Source: Glandiceps talaboti (lineage: Eukaryota; Hemichordata; Enteropneusta; Spengelidae). Taken from it: a stretch of 64,000 nucleotides of DNA. The position numbers were made by a program, and so were the translations under genes. The notes under the pieces were generated by a model. That model saw nothing but the letters and a program-made list of their open reading frames with translations. It was not told the origin of the DNA and did no database searches. Within the stretch, counting starts at the first letter, position 1. Every line of letters starts with the position of its first letter. The stretch covers positions 23,603,387 to 23,667,386 of the forward strand of contig NC_135564.1 of assembly GCF_964340395.1 (NCBI RefSeq), in the 5' to 3' direction. Positions 38,935 to 49,429 of this stretch are shown here, piece by piece.

Positions 38935-39985
38935 ATAAGGTTCAGTAGTGCTATAAGCATAGCAAAGTGTTTAAACAGCTTACAGTCAAAAACCATTGCC
39001 ATGATATTTGGTGGGTGTATTACCTTGGGTGTCTAGTTGGAAAACTGTTCAAATCAAGTGTGTGATTTGGGTAAAAAAAATGTGATTTTTGGTCAAAGAA
39101 GCTATGGTACAGATTAGTCTGAATTTTGGTGGGAACATTCTTAGGAGTGTTTAGATTAAGAATTGTAATGAGCCCATCGGTGATATGCAAATTAGGTAGA
39201 AAAATGTCGCTTTTTGGTCAAAAGTCTTTAATTCCAAAACTACGGAGCAGATTGGGCTGAAATTTGTTTATGAAGAAATATTAAGCATATGATAATTCGA
39301 TCAGTGATATGCAAATTAGGTGTAAAAATGTGAATTTTGGTCAAAAAATTATATCTCAAAAAGTACTTGGTCAATGACACTGAAACTTGGTGAGATAATT
39401 CTAGAAGTGTTATTCTGCAGATTGTCATCAAAACATGTTGATGCAATTGGCCCTAGCAACCATGACCACACCCTTATCAACAACAAAATGGCATTATATT
39501 TTGGTCTAGTATTAGTAACAACATCATCTTGTCGGCAAGTTACTAAACATTCAAAAAGTATATGCAACAAGGCTACACCCTTAGCAACAGCCAGATGATC
39601 ATATATATTGCAAAGATAACAATAGGGATTACTAGGCAAATGAGTAAACATTCAAAAATGTATGTAAATGTGCCTAGCAACAAGACCACGCGCATAGCTA
39701 CAGCCAAACAGTAGTGTATTTCACAAAGATACATGTAGCAGGGATTCTTAGACAAATGGATAAACATTCAAAAAATGTATGCAAATATACCTAGCAACCA
39801 TGACCCATGCCCATAGCAACAGCCAAATGATTGCATATATTGCAAAGATAACAACATGGTTGGATAGGGAACTGGATAATCATTCAGCAAATGAACACCT
39901 ATACCTAGTATGGATCAGGATGTGGGTAAACCTTTTTAAAAACTGTACAGTTGTGCTACATCACCATTGGTGCTATTTATTGGTT
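38935..39985 (+). mobile_element. Dispersed repeat family C, copy 2 (fuller copy)
   Basis: From AAGGTTCAGTAGTGCTATAA to CTACATCACCATTGGTGCTA. The first half has degenerate units with CATGATATTTGGTGGG and GATATGCAAATTAGGT. The second half has units of about 120 bp with ATGTATGCAAATATACCTAG, CATGACCCATGCCCATAGCA and GCAAAGATAACAACATGG. It gives the uninterrupted sequence of the site where family B inserted in copy 1. Confidence 0.8.
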
Positions 39986-39989
39986 GTTG

Positions 39990-40145
39990 TGTCTTTGCTG
40001 ACATGATGTACGTGCCCCTTTCCGCTTGTTACATATCTGAAAATTGCTGACATTATCTACGACCCCTGTCCGCATATTACACATCTGAAAGTTACTGACA
40101 TGATGTACATGTATGTCCCCATATTACGATATCTGAAAATTGTTG
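39990..40145 (+). repeat. Tandem repeat of about 50 bp, three copies
   Basis: Units begin TGACATGATGTACGTGCCCC or a variant and end ATATCTGAAAATT. A related single unit lies inverted near 62735-62775 (GCTGACATGACGTACGTGCC on the minus strand). Confidence 0.75.
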
Positions 40146-40274
40146 TTGTTGACATTCACTTCACTGAGAATAACACAATAAAAACATATCCAATACGTTT
40201 CACAAATGTGATGCAATATTTGTTAGTGCTATCAGACAATAGTTTAAATGATATTGACATTAATAGACATAGTG

Positions 40275-41219
40275 AGTCCCCGCCGGACGAAGTCCGGGAT
40301 GGGGACTTATGGATTGGGTTCCGTCCGTCCGTCCGTCCGCAGCCATTTCTTGGAGATGTCTAGACCGATTTTTTTCAAACTTAGTACAGGGGCAACATAC
40401 AATGGCATACATATGCACGCCAATTTGTTTCATGATACGATCCAATATGGCCGCCTAGCAGCCATTTTGTTTGCAAATTTTCCCTGTCTAAAGCCATAAC
40501 GCAAACATGCATGAACAGATCTCATTCAAAGTTGGTATTAGGACAGTGTTCTATGGCATATATGTGCATAGTCATTGTTGTCATGATACGATCCAATATG
40601 GCTGCCTGGCAGCCATTTTGTTAGTGAATTGTCATGTCCAAAGCCATAACTCAGACATGCTTGAAAAGATCTCATTCAAAGTTGGTATTAGGACAGTGTT
40701 CTATGACATACATGTGCATATCCATTTTCGTCGTGATACGATCCAATATGGCTGCCTGGCAGCCATTTTGTTTGTGAATTTTCCATGTCCAAAGCCATAA
40801 CTGAGACAAGCTTGAACAGATCTCATTCAAAGTTGGTATTAGGACAGTGTTCCATGACATACATGTGCAAATTCATTGTTGTTGTCATACGATCCAATAT
40901 GGCTGCCTGGCAGCCATTTTGTTTGCAATTTTTCTATGTCCAAAGCCATAACTCAGACATGCTTGAACAGATCATATTAAAAGTTGGTATTAGGACAGTG
41001 TTTTATGACATACATGTGCATATCCATTTTCATCGTGATATGATCCCCCATACCCGACCAATCCTTTATTGTTGTAGGCATGTCCCATGTCCAACAAGCA
41101 GACACAACATATCTAAGTCTGTTTGATTTAGGTTCACAAGTGTTGTTGCGTGATCAGAGTAGTGATAATTCCTTAAAACCCAATCATAGTGGGGACTATG
41201 TCATTCTCAATGACTTGTT
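40275..41219 (+). mobile_element. Family B element, copy 3 (longest tandem part)
   Basis: The 5' hairpin has the variant CCGGAC-GAA-GTCCGG, one base pair longer than in copies 1 and 2. Four full 150-bp units are marked by TACGATCCAATATGG at 40436, 40587, 40737 and 40888, with a partial fifth. The 3' part is complete: GTGGGGACTATGTCATTCTC, AATGAC and CTTGTT. Unlike copies 1, 2 and 4 it is not preceded by TTTTT (flank CATAGTG). Confidence 0.9.
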
Positions 41220-41320
41220 AGCCATTATATCATAACATAAACATGTTAACAGTTCGCAGTTTAGTTGGGTATGACTATGATATTAAATTGTCACTCATCT
41301 CTTGAGATTTCCTCTCTTTT

Positions 41321-41695
41321 GTTACCTGACGATCTGTAGTAAAGTCCAACTTCAGGGACAACAAACAAACACTGTTTATGTGACTTCTAGAGTCTTGATT
41401 TCATGTAAGAGTTGAGTTTCTGAAATTTAAACACCCTTCAGAGACAGAATTTTTACATGATGTTACGGTCTGACAAGTAACAATCTGAAAAAAATCTGAT
41501 GTCTTCTTTTACTTACCTTTACTTCATCGTAATTGTGTCTTATACATGCGCCTTTTGTCTCCTGGTTGTTGCCGTTGAGATACGCGGTAACACGCAGAAG
41601 ACTAAATACGTACGTAAAAGATGCAATTACAATGATGCGTGGAAGTACGACATAGCCTATCTACACATATGATTTTAATCAGATCGTCAAGTAAC
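41321..41695. mobile_element. Small inverted-repeat element (MITE-like)
   Basis: GTTACCTGACGATCTG at 41321-41336 is inverted at 41680-41695 (15 of 16). Inside the right end lies GATTTTAATCAGATCG, close to the terminal word of the 53129-53770 element. About 375 bp with no coding potential. Confidence 0.6.
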
Positions 41696-41997
41696 GACAC
41701 CATTTAAAATGACTGAGCCACCCATCGTTGAAAGTTCGATCCTTCGTCGGTAAAACAGGTGACTTCTTACTCGTACCACGACAGAATCTTTGTCAGCCTG
41801 CTGCTGAAGACATTATCATCTCGGAGCAGCAGCCATTTAAAAAAGTTGAAAACCATTGGAAATATTTAACCCAATCAGAAAAAAGTTTGAAAAAGTATCG
41901 AAACAAAGCACCGATGTAGTATATATTTTACTATTGGTGCAAATGGCGATGTCCTGATGAATAAATTATGAAGTTCCCGAACTTTTCATTTCAAGTT

Positions 41998-42019
41998 GGG
42001 GGGGGGGGGGGGGGGGGGG
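41998..42019. repeat. Poly-G tract (22 G)
   Basis: An uninterrupted run of 22 G about 220 bp before exon 2. Length is prone to assembly error, and it could form a G-quadruplex in the intron. Confidence 0.95.
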
Positions 42020-42242
42020 TTCTACTGTAATCAGAGTCTAATGCAATCACTTCAAACGGAGGGAATATTATATCTTGCGCCAAAATTCTTGCGCAGTCCT
42101 GATTTTTACGAGGGTCACAAGGCCATAATAATGCGTAAAAGACACAATATATTGCGTCATGTAAAATCCTGAGTATGCTACATTGTAAATGTTCACTTAG
42201 TAGTACTTTAACTCATGACAAATTCTTTTTCTTCTCTTACAG

Positions 42243-42557
42243 CTGATGGTATGAACTTTAGGTCATTTTATTTTACGGATGAACCAACAGACGTTGTGGT
42301 TCAGAAAGGGCAGCCTGCCATTTTGAACTGTTCAGCTGTTGGTGACCCATCACCTACAATTGAATGGAAAAAAGACCAATTATTTTTGAACTTAATCGGA
42401 GATACGAGGAGGACAATTTTGCCCAATGGATCTCTGCGAATAAACAATGTGACACATTCACGGAATGACAGGCCAGATGAAGGCCTGTATGAATGTGTTG
42501 CGACAGTTGATAACTTAGGTACTATAGTTAGCAGGACAGCAAGATTACATGTAGCAA
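42243..42557 (+). CDS. Neogenin/DCC family netrin receptor, exon 2 (first Ig domain)
   Basis: Neogenin/DCC proteins are single-pass cell-surface receptors for netrins and repulsive guidance molecules, used in axon guidance and tissue morphogenesis. A 315-bp exon (acceptor TTCTCTTACAG, donor CAA|GTAAGC) encodes one complete I-set immunoglobulin domain. With exon 1 joined, the disulphide cysteines are Cys55 (in ILNCSA) and Cys110 (in YECVAT), and the core tryptophan is Trp67 in IEWKKD. The family signatures FYF..EP.D, LPNGSL, NRPDEGLYEC-like and LGTIVSRTA are present. The match is closest to neogenin/DCC Ig1 as I know it, more than to Robo or protogenin. Two N-glycosylation sequons (NGS, NVT) lie in strands D-E. 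Both ends are phase 1, as usual for Ig exons. The remaining Ig and fibronectin exons were not found, so the gene is partial here. Confidence 0.93.
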
Positions 42558-44650
42558 GTAAGCATACATTTTTTCTTGTATATAGTACTAATAGAATGTT
42601 TGATTGATGTGTATTCATGTATATGTATAATTTTTAAGACAGTGTAGTTGTGTCTAAAATAGCATTTGATGTTATCTGTAAAAGTTTGCAGTATGTCAAT
42701 TCAGAGATTGCATTTCTTGTTCCAAGTATATGTATCCAAGTTCTGTTTTACATGTATTATCACATTAATACATGCAAATCTTCACCTGTGTGACGTCAAA
42801 CAGGGCAGATCACAAACCCATATCACCCCTGTTCTACCGAACTATTTTTTCTCCCTACCGTTTGAGTATTCTTGCCAATCCTACTATCCGCTACAATCAA
42901 GTTATCATAATAATTATTTGCTTTCAAAACGTAAATGCACACATTACTTTACATATATCCTTGGGTGGCATGAGTTAGATACATATAGGTACTTTTATTT
43001 TTATTTGATAAATTTTATTTCATCTAAAAATCATTATCGATGTAGCAGCCGGCAAGCTCACTTCCTATTTTCCGTCGAGCTTAGAGCTCCGAACTTACAC
43101 ATCCCGAGCAAATATGATTAAAATGACAGAACAAAAGTCGCATTCAAACTAATTTTACTTATGTTTTAAACTAAATTTGATGTTACATGTATATCGCAAG
43201 GTTATAACTGATAATTTTGGTTGAGAAACCACAGCACTGTACCGTGTAAGTAAGCTTGACTTCACAACAGGTCATACGATTACGTAATTTGCATAGCTGT
43301 CGGACACCATTTTGTGATGTGCTATGAAGAATAAAGTGTGATGAAACGATGCAGTATTCGTAAAATTAGGTTCAAAATTGTAGAAAACTATGTGGAAAAA
43401 CGTATAAATTACAAATTCTCACCTACCAGCTTGAATTTGTATTAGTCCACGGAATCATACTTGGAGTAAAACTAACATTGATTTCGTGGGATTGTATATA
43501 AGTATTCCACAGTAATTTCACAATATGTTTAAGTCTTGTAACAGACATAATAATGCACTGGATAGGATATAAAGTCTTAAAAGTGATATAAAAGAATGAT
43601 AGCCTGACACAGTTTACCTTTCACCTTAGTTCAGCCTAATGCCCAGAGGAGTGAGAGAAGTACTGCAAAGCCATAAATCTAAGGTGTTTTTGTTGAAGTA
43701 AACAAATTGAGAAGTATTTGGCTGTCAGGAAGAAATGACATTAATCAAGGGTACACAGGTATACTAGGAAAGGTCACAGTGATGATTATGTCAATAAAGA
43801 CTCTCCTTTTATTTCTGATTTGAGCTTGAAGTTGAACTTGTTGAAAAAAGTTAAGTGCAAGTAGGCACAGTATACAACAACAGGATGTAAAGGAGTAAAT
43901 AATGAGTATTTGGTTGGGACAATATTGAAGTGCATATTATTTGACACAGCCAAGATTGTGTCTAGGTAAGGCCAGAAGAAAAAGAAGAAGTGGTTCTGGT
44001 CAGCACGCGCGTCACTTCAACACCAGCGCTTCACTCCTTTTTTTTTCCGATCTGGCGGCAAGCAAGCATTTTGAGCTTGTTCAAAAATTGAAAGTGGCCA
44101 CTGGTGGCGGGCTTCATACCCCTTTCTCATAACATTCTACCCACAGTTCATCACTCGTCAAGCGGAATGCACACATATCGCGCACGGGTGTTAGGGAATG
44201 TTTAATATTGCAGGGTACAAGTATCACCCAAAATGGTTGTCATCACGTACCTATTGACATGCTAATCTCAGTTCAGATTATGTTCAGATCAAAGATCGGC
44301 CTTTTCACCTTGTCAACGTCGTCGTTACTAAGGCTGTTCCATGACTTTAGCAGGGGTTTTCTGAATACTGGAGATAGATTTGTACTGGAGCCAGTGTATG
44401 CTGACTTTCCCGTGGAAAGTAGAGTGAGTACTTCAATCACCGGCCAGTTTCAGACGATACCATTATCAGTTTAATTTAACTGGTGAGGTTCAGAAAGAGT
44501 CGAGACCAGTACCAGTGCAGAATAAACTGTTGATGGGTGGTGCTAGAAAAAAAAACATGGCCAAAACAACAACAGCTTGACCGACCAAACGCACGTTTTA
44601 AGCTGCACAATGATATGATAAGATGGTTGCAGGAACAGAACCTCGGATGG
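42558..44650 (+). other. Start of intron 2; no feature seen
   Basis: Follows the exon 2 donor. I searched for a second Ig-domain exon (C..W..YxC pattern) in open segments here and further on to 64000 and found none. Confidence 0.45.
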
Positions 44651-44651
44651 G

Positions 44652-44937
44652 ATTATAATAATAATAATAATCTTTATTTATACTGGATAGTTCTTTAAGC
44701 ATTTAAACACTTGTCTCCCAAGAAGTCCAGTGAGGGCCATCCCTCATGGGTTCAGTGTTAATGCAGGAGGAAACCGAAGTACCCGGGGAAAACCTGTGTT
44801 GTTCGGTAGAGTCAAACTGAACGACACTCTTCTTACTTACAGTGTGGTAAATTTAATCGAACCCTGAATGGGGTTCGAACCCCGACCGCAGTGGCAAGAG
44901 GCAAGTGGTTTAACCACTTGGTCACCGACAACCAATT
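44652..44937 (-). mobile_element. tRNA-derived SINE, minus-strand copy
   Basis: Reverse-orientation copy of the SINE at 724-1013. It has the tRNA-like head (B box GGTTCGAACCCC near 44873, A-box word near 44920), body words such as AAGAAGTCCAGTGAGGGCCA, and an (ATT)n tail at the left end near 44652-44672. The copies differ by scattered substitutions. Confidence 0.88.
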
Positions 44938-45027
44938 ATAACATTATCAGTAAAGTCTATGGTCGACATGATCTACAATGCACATCTCCAGTTGAGATTC
45001 CATATTTTTCATCTTCTGTGTTTCCAG

Positions 45028-45185
45028 CAATCTGTAATTATTGTGGCTGTGGTCATGATTTGCTGACAGGAGAGAGAGAGCAGTTGACATCTACCCAACC
45101 TGCAGTGGTTGCTATGCAACCAAACCAAAATGACTCAGAAGAAAGAGAAAATTCTTCAGGGCCCAGGCCCATGATCACTGACTGA
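45028..45185 (+). CDS. Candidate terminal exon (unrecognised, Cys-rich then acidic tail)
   Basis: A good 3' splice context (TTTTTCATCTTCTGTGTTTCCAG, ending at 45027) precedes a frame reading ICNYCGCGHDLLTGEREQL and then a polar tail with NQNDSEERENSSG, stopping at TGA 45183-45185. Entered in phase 1 it is open, and the exon 2 donor leaves phase 1, so a short secreted form of the receptor (signal peptide, Ig1, tail) is formally possible. An AATAAA lies near 45482 inside the neighbouring transposon. I recognise no domain. It may equally belong to nothing. Confidence 0.25.
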
Positions 45186-45231
45186 ACACTATATGTGATA
45201 TGTGAACACTGAATACTGTGTGATGTATATA

Positions 45232-46517
45232 CAGTAAAATGTCGATTATCCGAACGCTTACGGGGACATGCATTTAGTTCGTATATGAGGTCAGTTCGGA
45301 TATGCGATCTGCATCGAGATGGGGCGGGGCGGGGTCAAAAGGTCGCACTCATACAGAATAAATGTACACGTACGCTGCATATCACACTTGCACATGTTAC
45401 ATGCACTCTCAGACGAATGAAACGTACCGTACTACATAGAAACCCTTTTTAATGAATTGTACTTATTTAATACTAAATCTAAATAAAGAGTTGAATATAA
45501 TAGGAAAACGAATTGAATATGTGTAGAAGAAATCAAAAGACGTATTTACAAGAAAGACGATGATGTGGTGAACAGCTGATAAGAACGCACTGTTGTCATG
45601 GTTGCATCTATAAATAGTGTTCACTGACATGTGTAATCAAATTGTGTACAAACAATGTGTCCACAATTTAGCCACTCAATGAGAAAAAAAATAAAGTTCA
45701 GAAAAACGAAGTCAGGCGTTTCTGTTTCATTGCACGGCTGTCTGCTGCTTTTTTGTGTAAACTACGGAGCAATAACAACTGGGTAGGTTCACAATCAGGC
45801 TGCGACTCTAGCCATAACAAACATGGAGAAAATATAGCCGCCGCTTCGCCGTGCGATGGTACTGGTTCACACGGGACATCGTTTTCGTTATCTTCAGTTT
45901 CACGATCGAGTGAGGATTCCTTCCTGGACATCGTAGATTTATAGGTAGGCCGAAGCTGAAAAAGTTTTACACCTTTGAAAATCTTTATTGGAAAAAGAAA
46001 CGAAACACCTTTCACTTCTAACCGACAATCATCTATTTGTGGTATCACAGTCAATGGTCAAAGTTGCATTCTCATGCCGACAAGTTGTTTGAAAGTCGCC
46101 ACTATAATCTGAGTGTGACATGCCGTTCTCAGCATTTCACAATCATTTCAAATCTTTTATGAATCGTACAAAAGACAACGGGGCAGTCAATAGGTGAACA
46201 ACTTTATTGAGATGTTATTGAAGGTGTGATCGTTCCAACGCACTCGATGTAGTCGTCTTTTGTTTTACCGTACGTCATTAACATCACGTCATTCAAGTGA
46301 TTCAAGTGGTGGACAGTGATTGTTTACAAACAATACACATTGTAGCTCCAAGACAAACCGTGCTCATTCACATGTAGATCGTCATTCATCAAGCTTCACA
46401 TTTTTACCGAAACATTACTTTGACATCAGAACAATAGATTTTTTCGGGGGAGATGTAGTCAGTTCGGATGACCGATCAATTCGGATATTCGACGTTCGGA
46501 TAATCGATGTTTTACTG
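45232..46517 (-). mobile_element. Tigger/pogo-type DNA transposon (1,286 bp, defective)
   Basis: The terminal inverted repeats CAGTAAAATGTCGATTATCC and CAGTAAAACATCGATTATCC (left, and complement of right) match at 23 of 25 positions through CGAACG. They are flanked by TA on both sides (45230-45231 and 46518-46519), the target duplication of the Tc1/mariner-pogo superfamily. AGTTCGGAT words repeat just inside each end. The termini are of the well-known Tigger form. The element is much shorter than an autonomous copy and keeps only the C-terminal end of a transposase on the minus strand. Confidence 0.92.
45698..45935 (-). pseudogene. Tigger/pogo transposase, C-terminal relic
   Basis: Minus-strand frame ending LLLLRSLHKKAADSRAMKQ followed by KRLTSFF and a stop at 45698. 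Tigger, Jerky and CENP-B-related transposases commonly end with a helix of this kind (an LxxLxxxA pattern) and a short K-x-T-x-I/L-x-x-FF tail. The upstream part (acidic, RETEDNEND) is compatible with the linker after the DDE domain. The DDE catalytic core and the N-terminal DNA-binding domains are absent, so the protein cannot act alone. Confidence 0.75.
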
Positions 46518-46734
46518 TACATTAACATTGAATGAAAAAAAAAAATTCGCGGCGTCGCACCGTTTTTGGAAAAAAACATGACCAGAACCATTTTTTTTTT
46601 TTGGGCCTAAAGCTGATTCTTGTGTTGCCTGACACAATAAACCAGGTGTGTGCAGTATGGTATAGTCATAAAGCTGTCCACCCTGTAAAACTCACAGATG
46701 CAGCTTCTTTAGTTGTTACAGTCTGTAGCTGTAT

Positions 46735-47337
46735 ATTGTGACTATATCCATGTAGTAGTATATGGTGACCATATCTCTCTTATCTCTCGTATTGTTAGTT
46801 TTACGTCATACTGTGGCTCATATATATAGTCACCATACACTACTAACACAGATATAGTCACCATATACTACTAACACATATATAGTCACCATATACTACT
46901 AACACAGATATAGTCACCATATACTACTAACACAGATATAGTCACCATATACTACTAACACAGGTATAGTCACCATATACTATTAACACAAGATATAGTC
47001 ACCATATACTACTAACACAGATATAGTCACCATATACTACTAACACAGATATAGTCACCATATACTACTAACACAGATATAGTCACATATACTACTAACA
47101 CAGATATAGTCACCATATACTAACATTGATATAGTCACCATATACTACTAACACAGATATAGTCACCATACACTACTAACACAGATATAGTCACCATATA
47201 CTACTAACACAGATATAGTCACCATATACTACTAACACAGATATAGTCACCATATACTACTAACACAGATATAGTCACCATATACTACTAACACAGATAT
47301 AGTCACCATATACTAACATTGATATAGTCACCATATA
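46735..47337. repeat. 28-bp minisatellite, left block
   Basis: About eighteen units reading CATATACTACTAACACAGAT and then ATAGTCAC. The first unit (46735-46775) is in the opposite orientation (TATATGGTGACCATATC). The array is cut at 47337 by a 1-kb insertion. Confidence 0.95.
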
Positions 47338-48345
47338 CTGTAAAGTGGTTAATTTTAGAGGGGTTAAAATTCCGCGCACTCAGACTTCAAGACAAAGTAG
47401 CGGTGTCTTGAATACGCGCAACCATCATGACTAATGAGTGCTATTAAAGTGAGCCAAAGTGTTTATTTATGAATTATCAAAGTCAAGTCGCCGTCCTCAA
47501 AGTATAAATAATTGTAAACTGACGTCTGAGGTGTAAACGATCGGGTTGACAGGATGTATAAACAATAGATTAAAATCACACATACAAATTAACATACTCC
47601 CCACTTGACACATTTTTGAATGAAATAAATGGATACAAGTACATGTGTGTAACATTGTTTTGTATGAATGAATGAATGGCTTTTGGGCGTTTACAGAGAT
47701 TTTCTTTTTCAACATACACTGACCCGACATGGCCGACAAAGCAGTAAGCATTTCACAGTCGCAAGTTCAAAGCAAAAAATATTTCCCTTCATAAGATGAC
47801 TGTATACGGCGCATTCCATCCTCCAAGTGTGATCGCTACGCTAGTCTTTTTACAAGTCGCCATGTTGTGAAATAATTAATGTAATTAGGTCACTACGTCA
47901 TATATGACCAATAGGATCGCAGCTTACAAAAAAGTGAGCAATTTCACCCAATCACGTTGGGTATATGATACTGGCAGAGCTATTCACAGAGCATGCATTG
48001 AAAGTTGTAAACACTTACGTCTTTATCGTCATGGGACTGGGTTAGTTGGAACATCATACTATTACTACAAGTACATGTACAACGTATATCATGTGTCACG
48101 ATCCAATATACATTAAAAACAGCTGTGGTTGTCACAGAGGAGAAGCCATTACCAATTCCTGCATTACCTAATGTAACTTCTAATTTTCTTGTCTTCCGCC
48201 TAATGTCTGGTACTTTTTACTTTATTGTTGTGCCATGGACTGCCCATTGGGAATACATTGATTAGCGGTGTTTTGATTTCGCGCTCATTGCCAATGCGCG
48301 AATTAAGCGAAAATTAAACCCCACCAATGATTAACCACTTTACAG
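47338..48345. mobile_element. 1,008-bp TIR element inserted in the minisatellite (TA duplication)
   Basis: Begins CTGTAAAGTGGTTAAT and ends with its exact complement; the similarity continues inward with gaps (GGGGTTAAAATT against GGGGTTTAATTTTCGC). TA lies on both sides (47336-47337, 48346-48347). Removing the element and one TA restores a perfect minisatellite unit (CACCATATACTACTAACA), which proves the boundaries. TA duplication points to the Tc1/mariner superfamily or a similar group. No transposase was recognised, so it is non-autonomous. Confidence 0.9.
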
Positions 48346-48745
48346 TACTACTAACATTGATATAGTCACCATATACTACTAACACAGGTATAGTCACCAT
48401 GTACTACTAACACAGATATAGTCACCATATACTACTAACACAGATATAGTCACCATATACTACTAACACAGATATAGTCACCATATACTACTAACACAGA
48501 TATAGTCACCATATACTACTAACACAGGTATAGTCACCATATACTACTAACACAGGTATAGTCACCATATGCTACTAACACAGGTATAGTCACCATATAC
48601 ATATACTACTAACACAGATATAGTCACCATATACTAACATTGATATAGTCACCACATATTATTACCACTAGTATACGGTGACTATATCAATGATAGTATA
48701 TGGTGACTATATTTCTTTTAGTATATGGTGGCTATATCTGTTAAA
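48346..48745. repeat. 28-bp minisatellite, right block
   Basis: About eleven further units, then at 48665-48745 two to three units in opposite orientation (TATACGGTGACTATATC, TATATGGTGACTATAT). Inverted units therefore bound the array on both sides. Confidence 0.93.
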
Positions 48746-48994
48746 TCGTACGGATTTCAATTTGACGTGTAGTTAGAAAATTCAATACTTAGACTGGGGT
48801 GTAACCATAGACCCTATGATGTAACAGTGTACCGTGTGCGTACGTACGGTAGTACGGGTTGGGCTTCGATGGCCTTATGTATTTGTAAGCATCAATAAGG
48901 GATCGTAAAATACTGTATTGAACTTGTCAAACTAATTTTTATTGATTTTAATTTTCTTTCTTCATATGACTACTCATACAATATACACTCGCTG

Positions 48995-49225
48995 AGTTTT
49001 AGCTCCGCTGTCAGCGAAAGCTGATAGCGTAGCTTTAGGTATAGGTTGTATTAAGGTATAGAGTATATAGGTGGAATCATTGGTGTCCGTCAAACTTTTA
49101 TATTTTCATCATCTTCTTCGAAAGTGACAGTCAGAATTCTTCGATATTTGGTGTGCATGTTCCCTTGGGGAGGCTATTCAGATTTGTTCATGCCAAGTTG
49201 ATCTGTGCCATTTTCAATTTTCAAC
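48995..49225. repeat. Dispersed repeat family E, copy 2
   Basis: Direct-orientation homologue of 36478-36690, starting near TTAGCTCCGCTGTCAGCGAA and ending in CTGTGCCATTTTCAATTTTC. Confidence 0.85.
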
Positions 49226-49425
49226 ACATACATTGCCTGACTAGGAGTCCTTGTGTCCATGGTGTGACTGTGTCGAGATAAAATCAAATTCATCAGTTGT
49301 CGAGGCTTTGGAAAAAGACCTAGGAACACATACATTGCCTTACTAGAGGGAGTCCGTGTGACGGTGTGGAGATAAAATCAAATTCGCCAGTTATCGAGAG
49401 TTTGGCAAATATCATATCACGGTGC
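49223..49425. repeat. Tandem duplication of about 102 bp
   Basis: AACACATACATTGCCT recurs at 49223 and 49325, followed in both by GGAGTCC..GTGTGAC and GAGATAAAATCAAATTC then CAGTT.TCGAG. Two copies with about 15% difference. Confidence 0.85.
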
Positions 49426-49429
49426 TAAA

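Noticed and set aside
42666-43121. 151-codon frame just after exon 2
   Set aside because: Intronic, no domain, biased toward Tyr/Phe/Ser as expected from AT-rich chance frames.
46735-48745. CRISPR-like 28-bp repeats
   Set aside because: A contiguous 28-bp minisatellite without spacers, split by a transposon.
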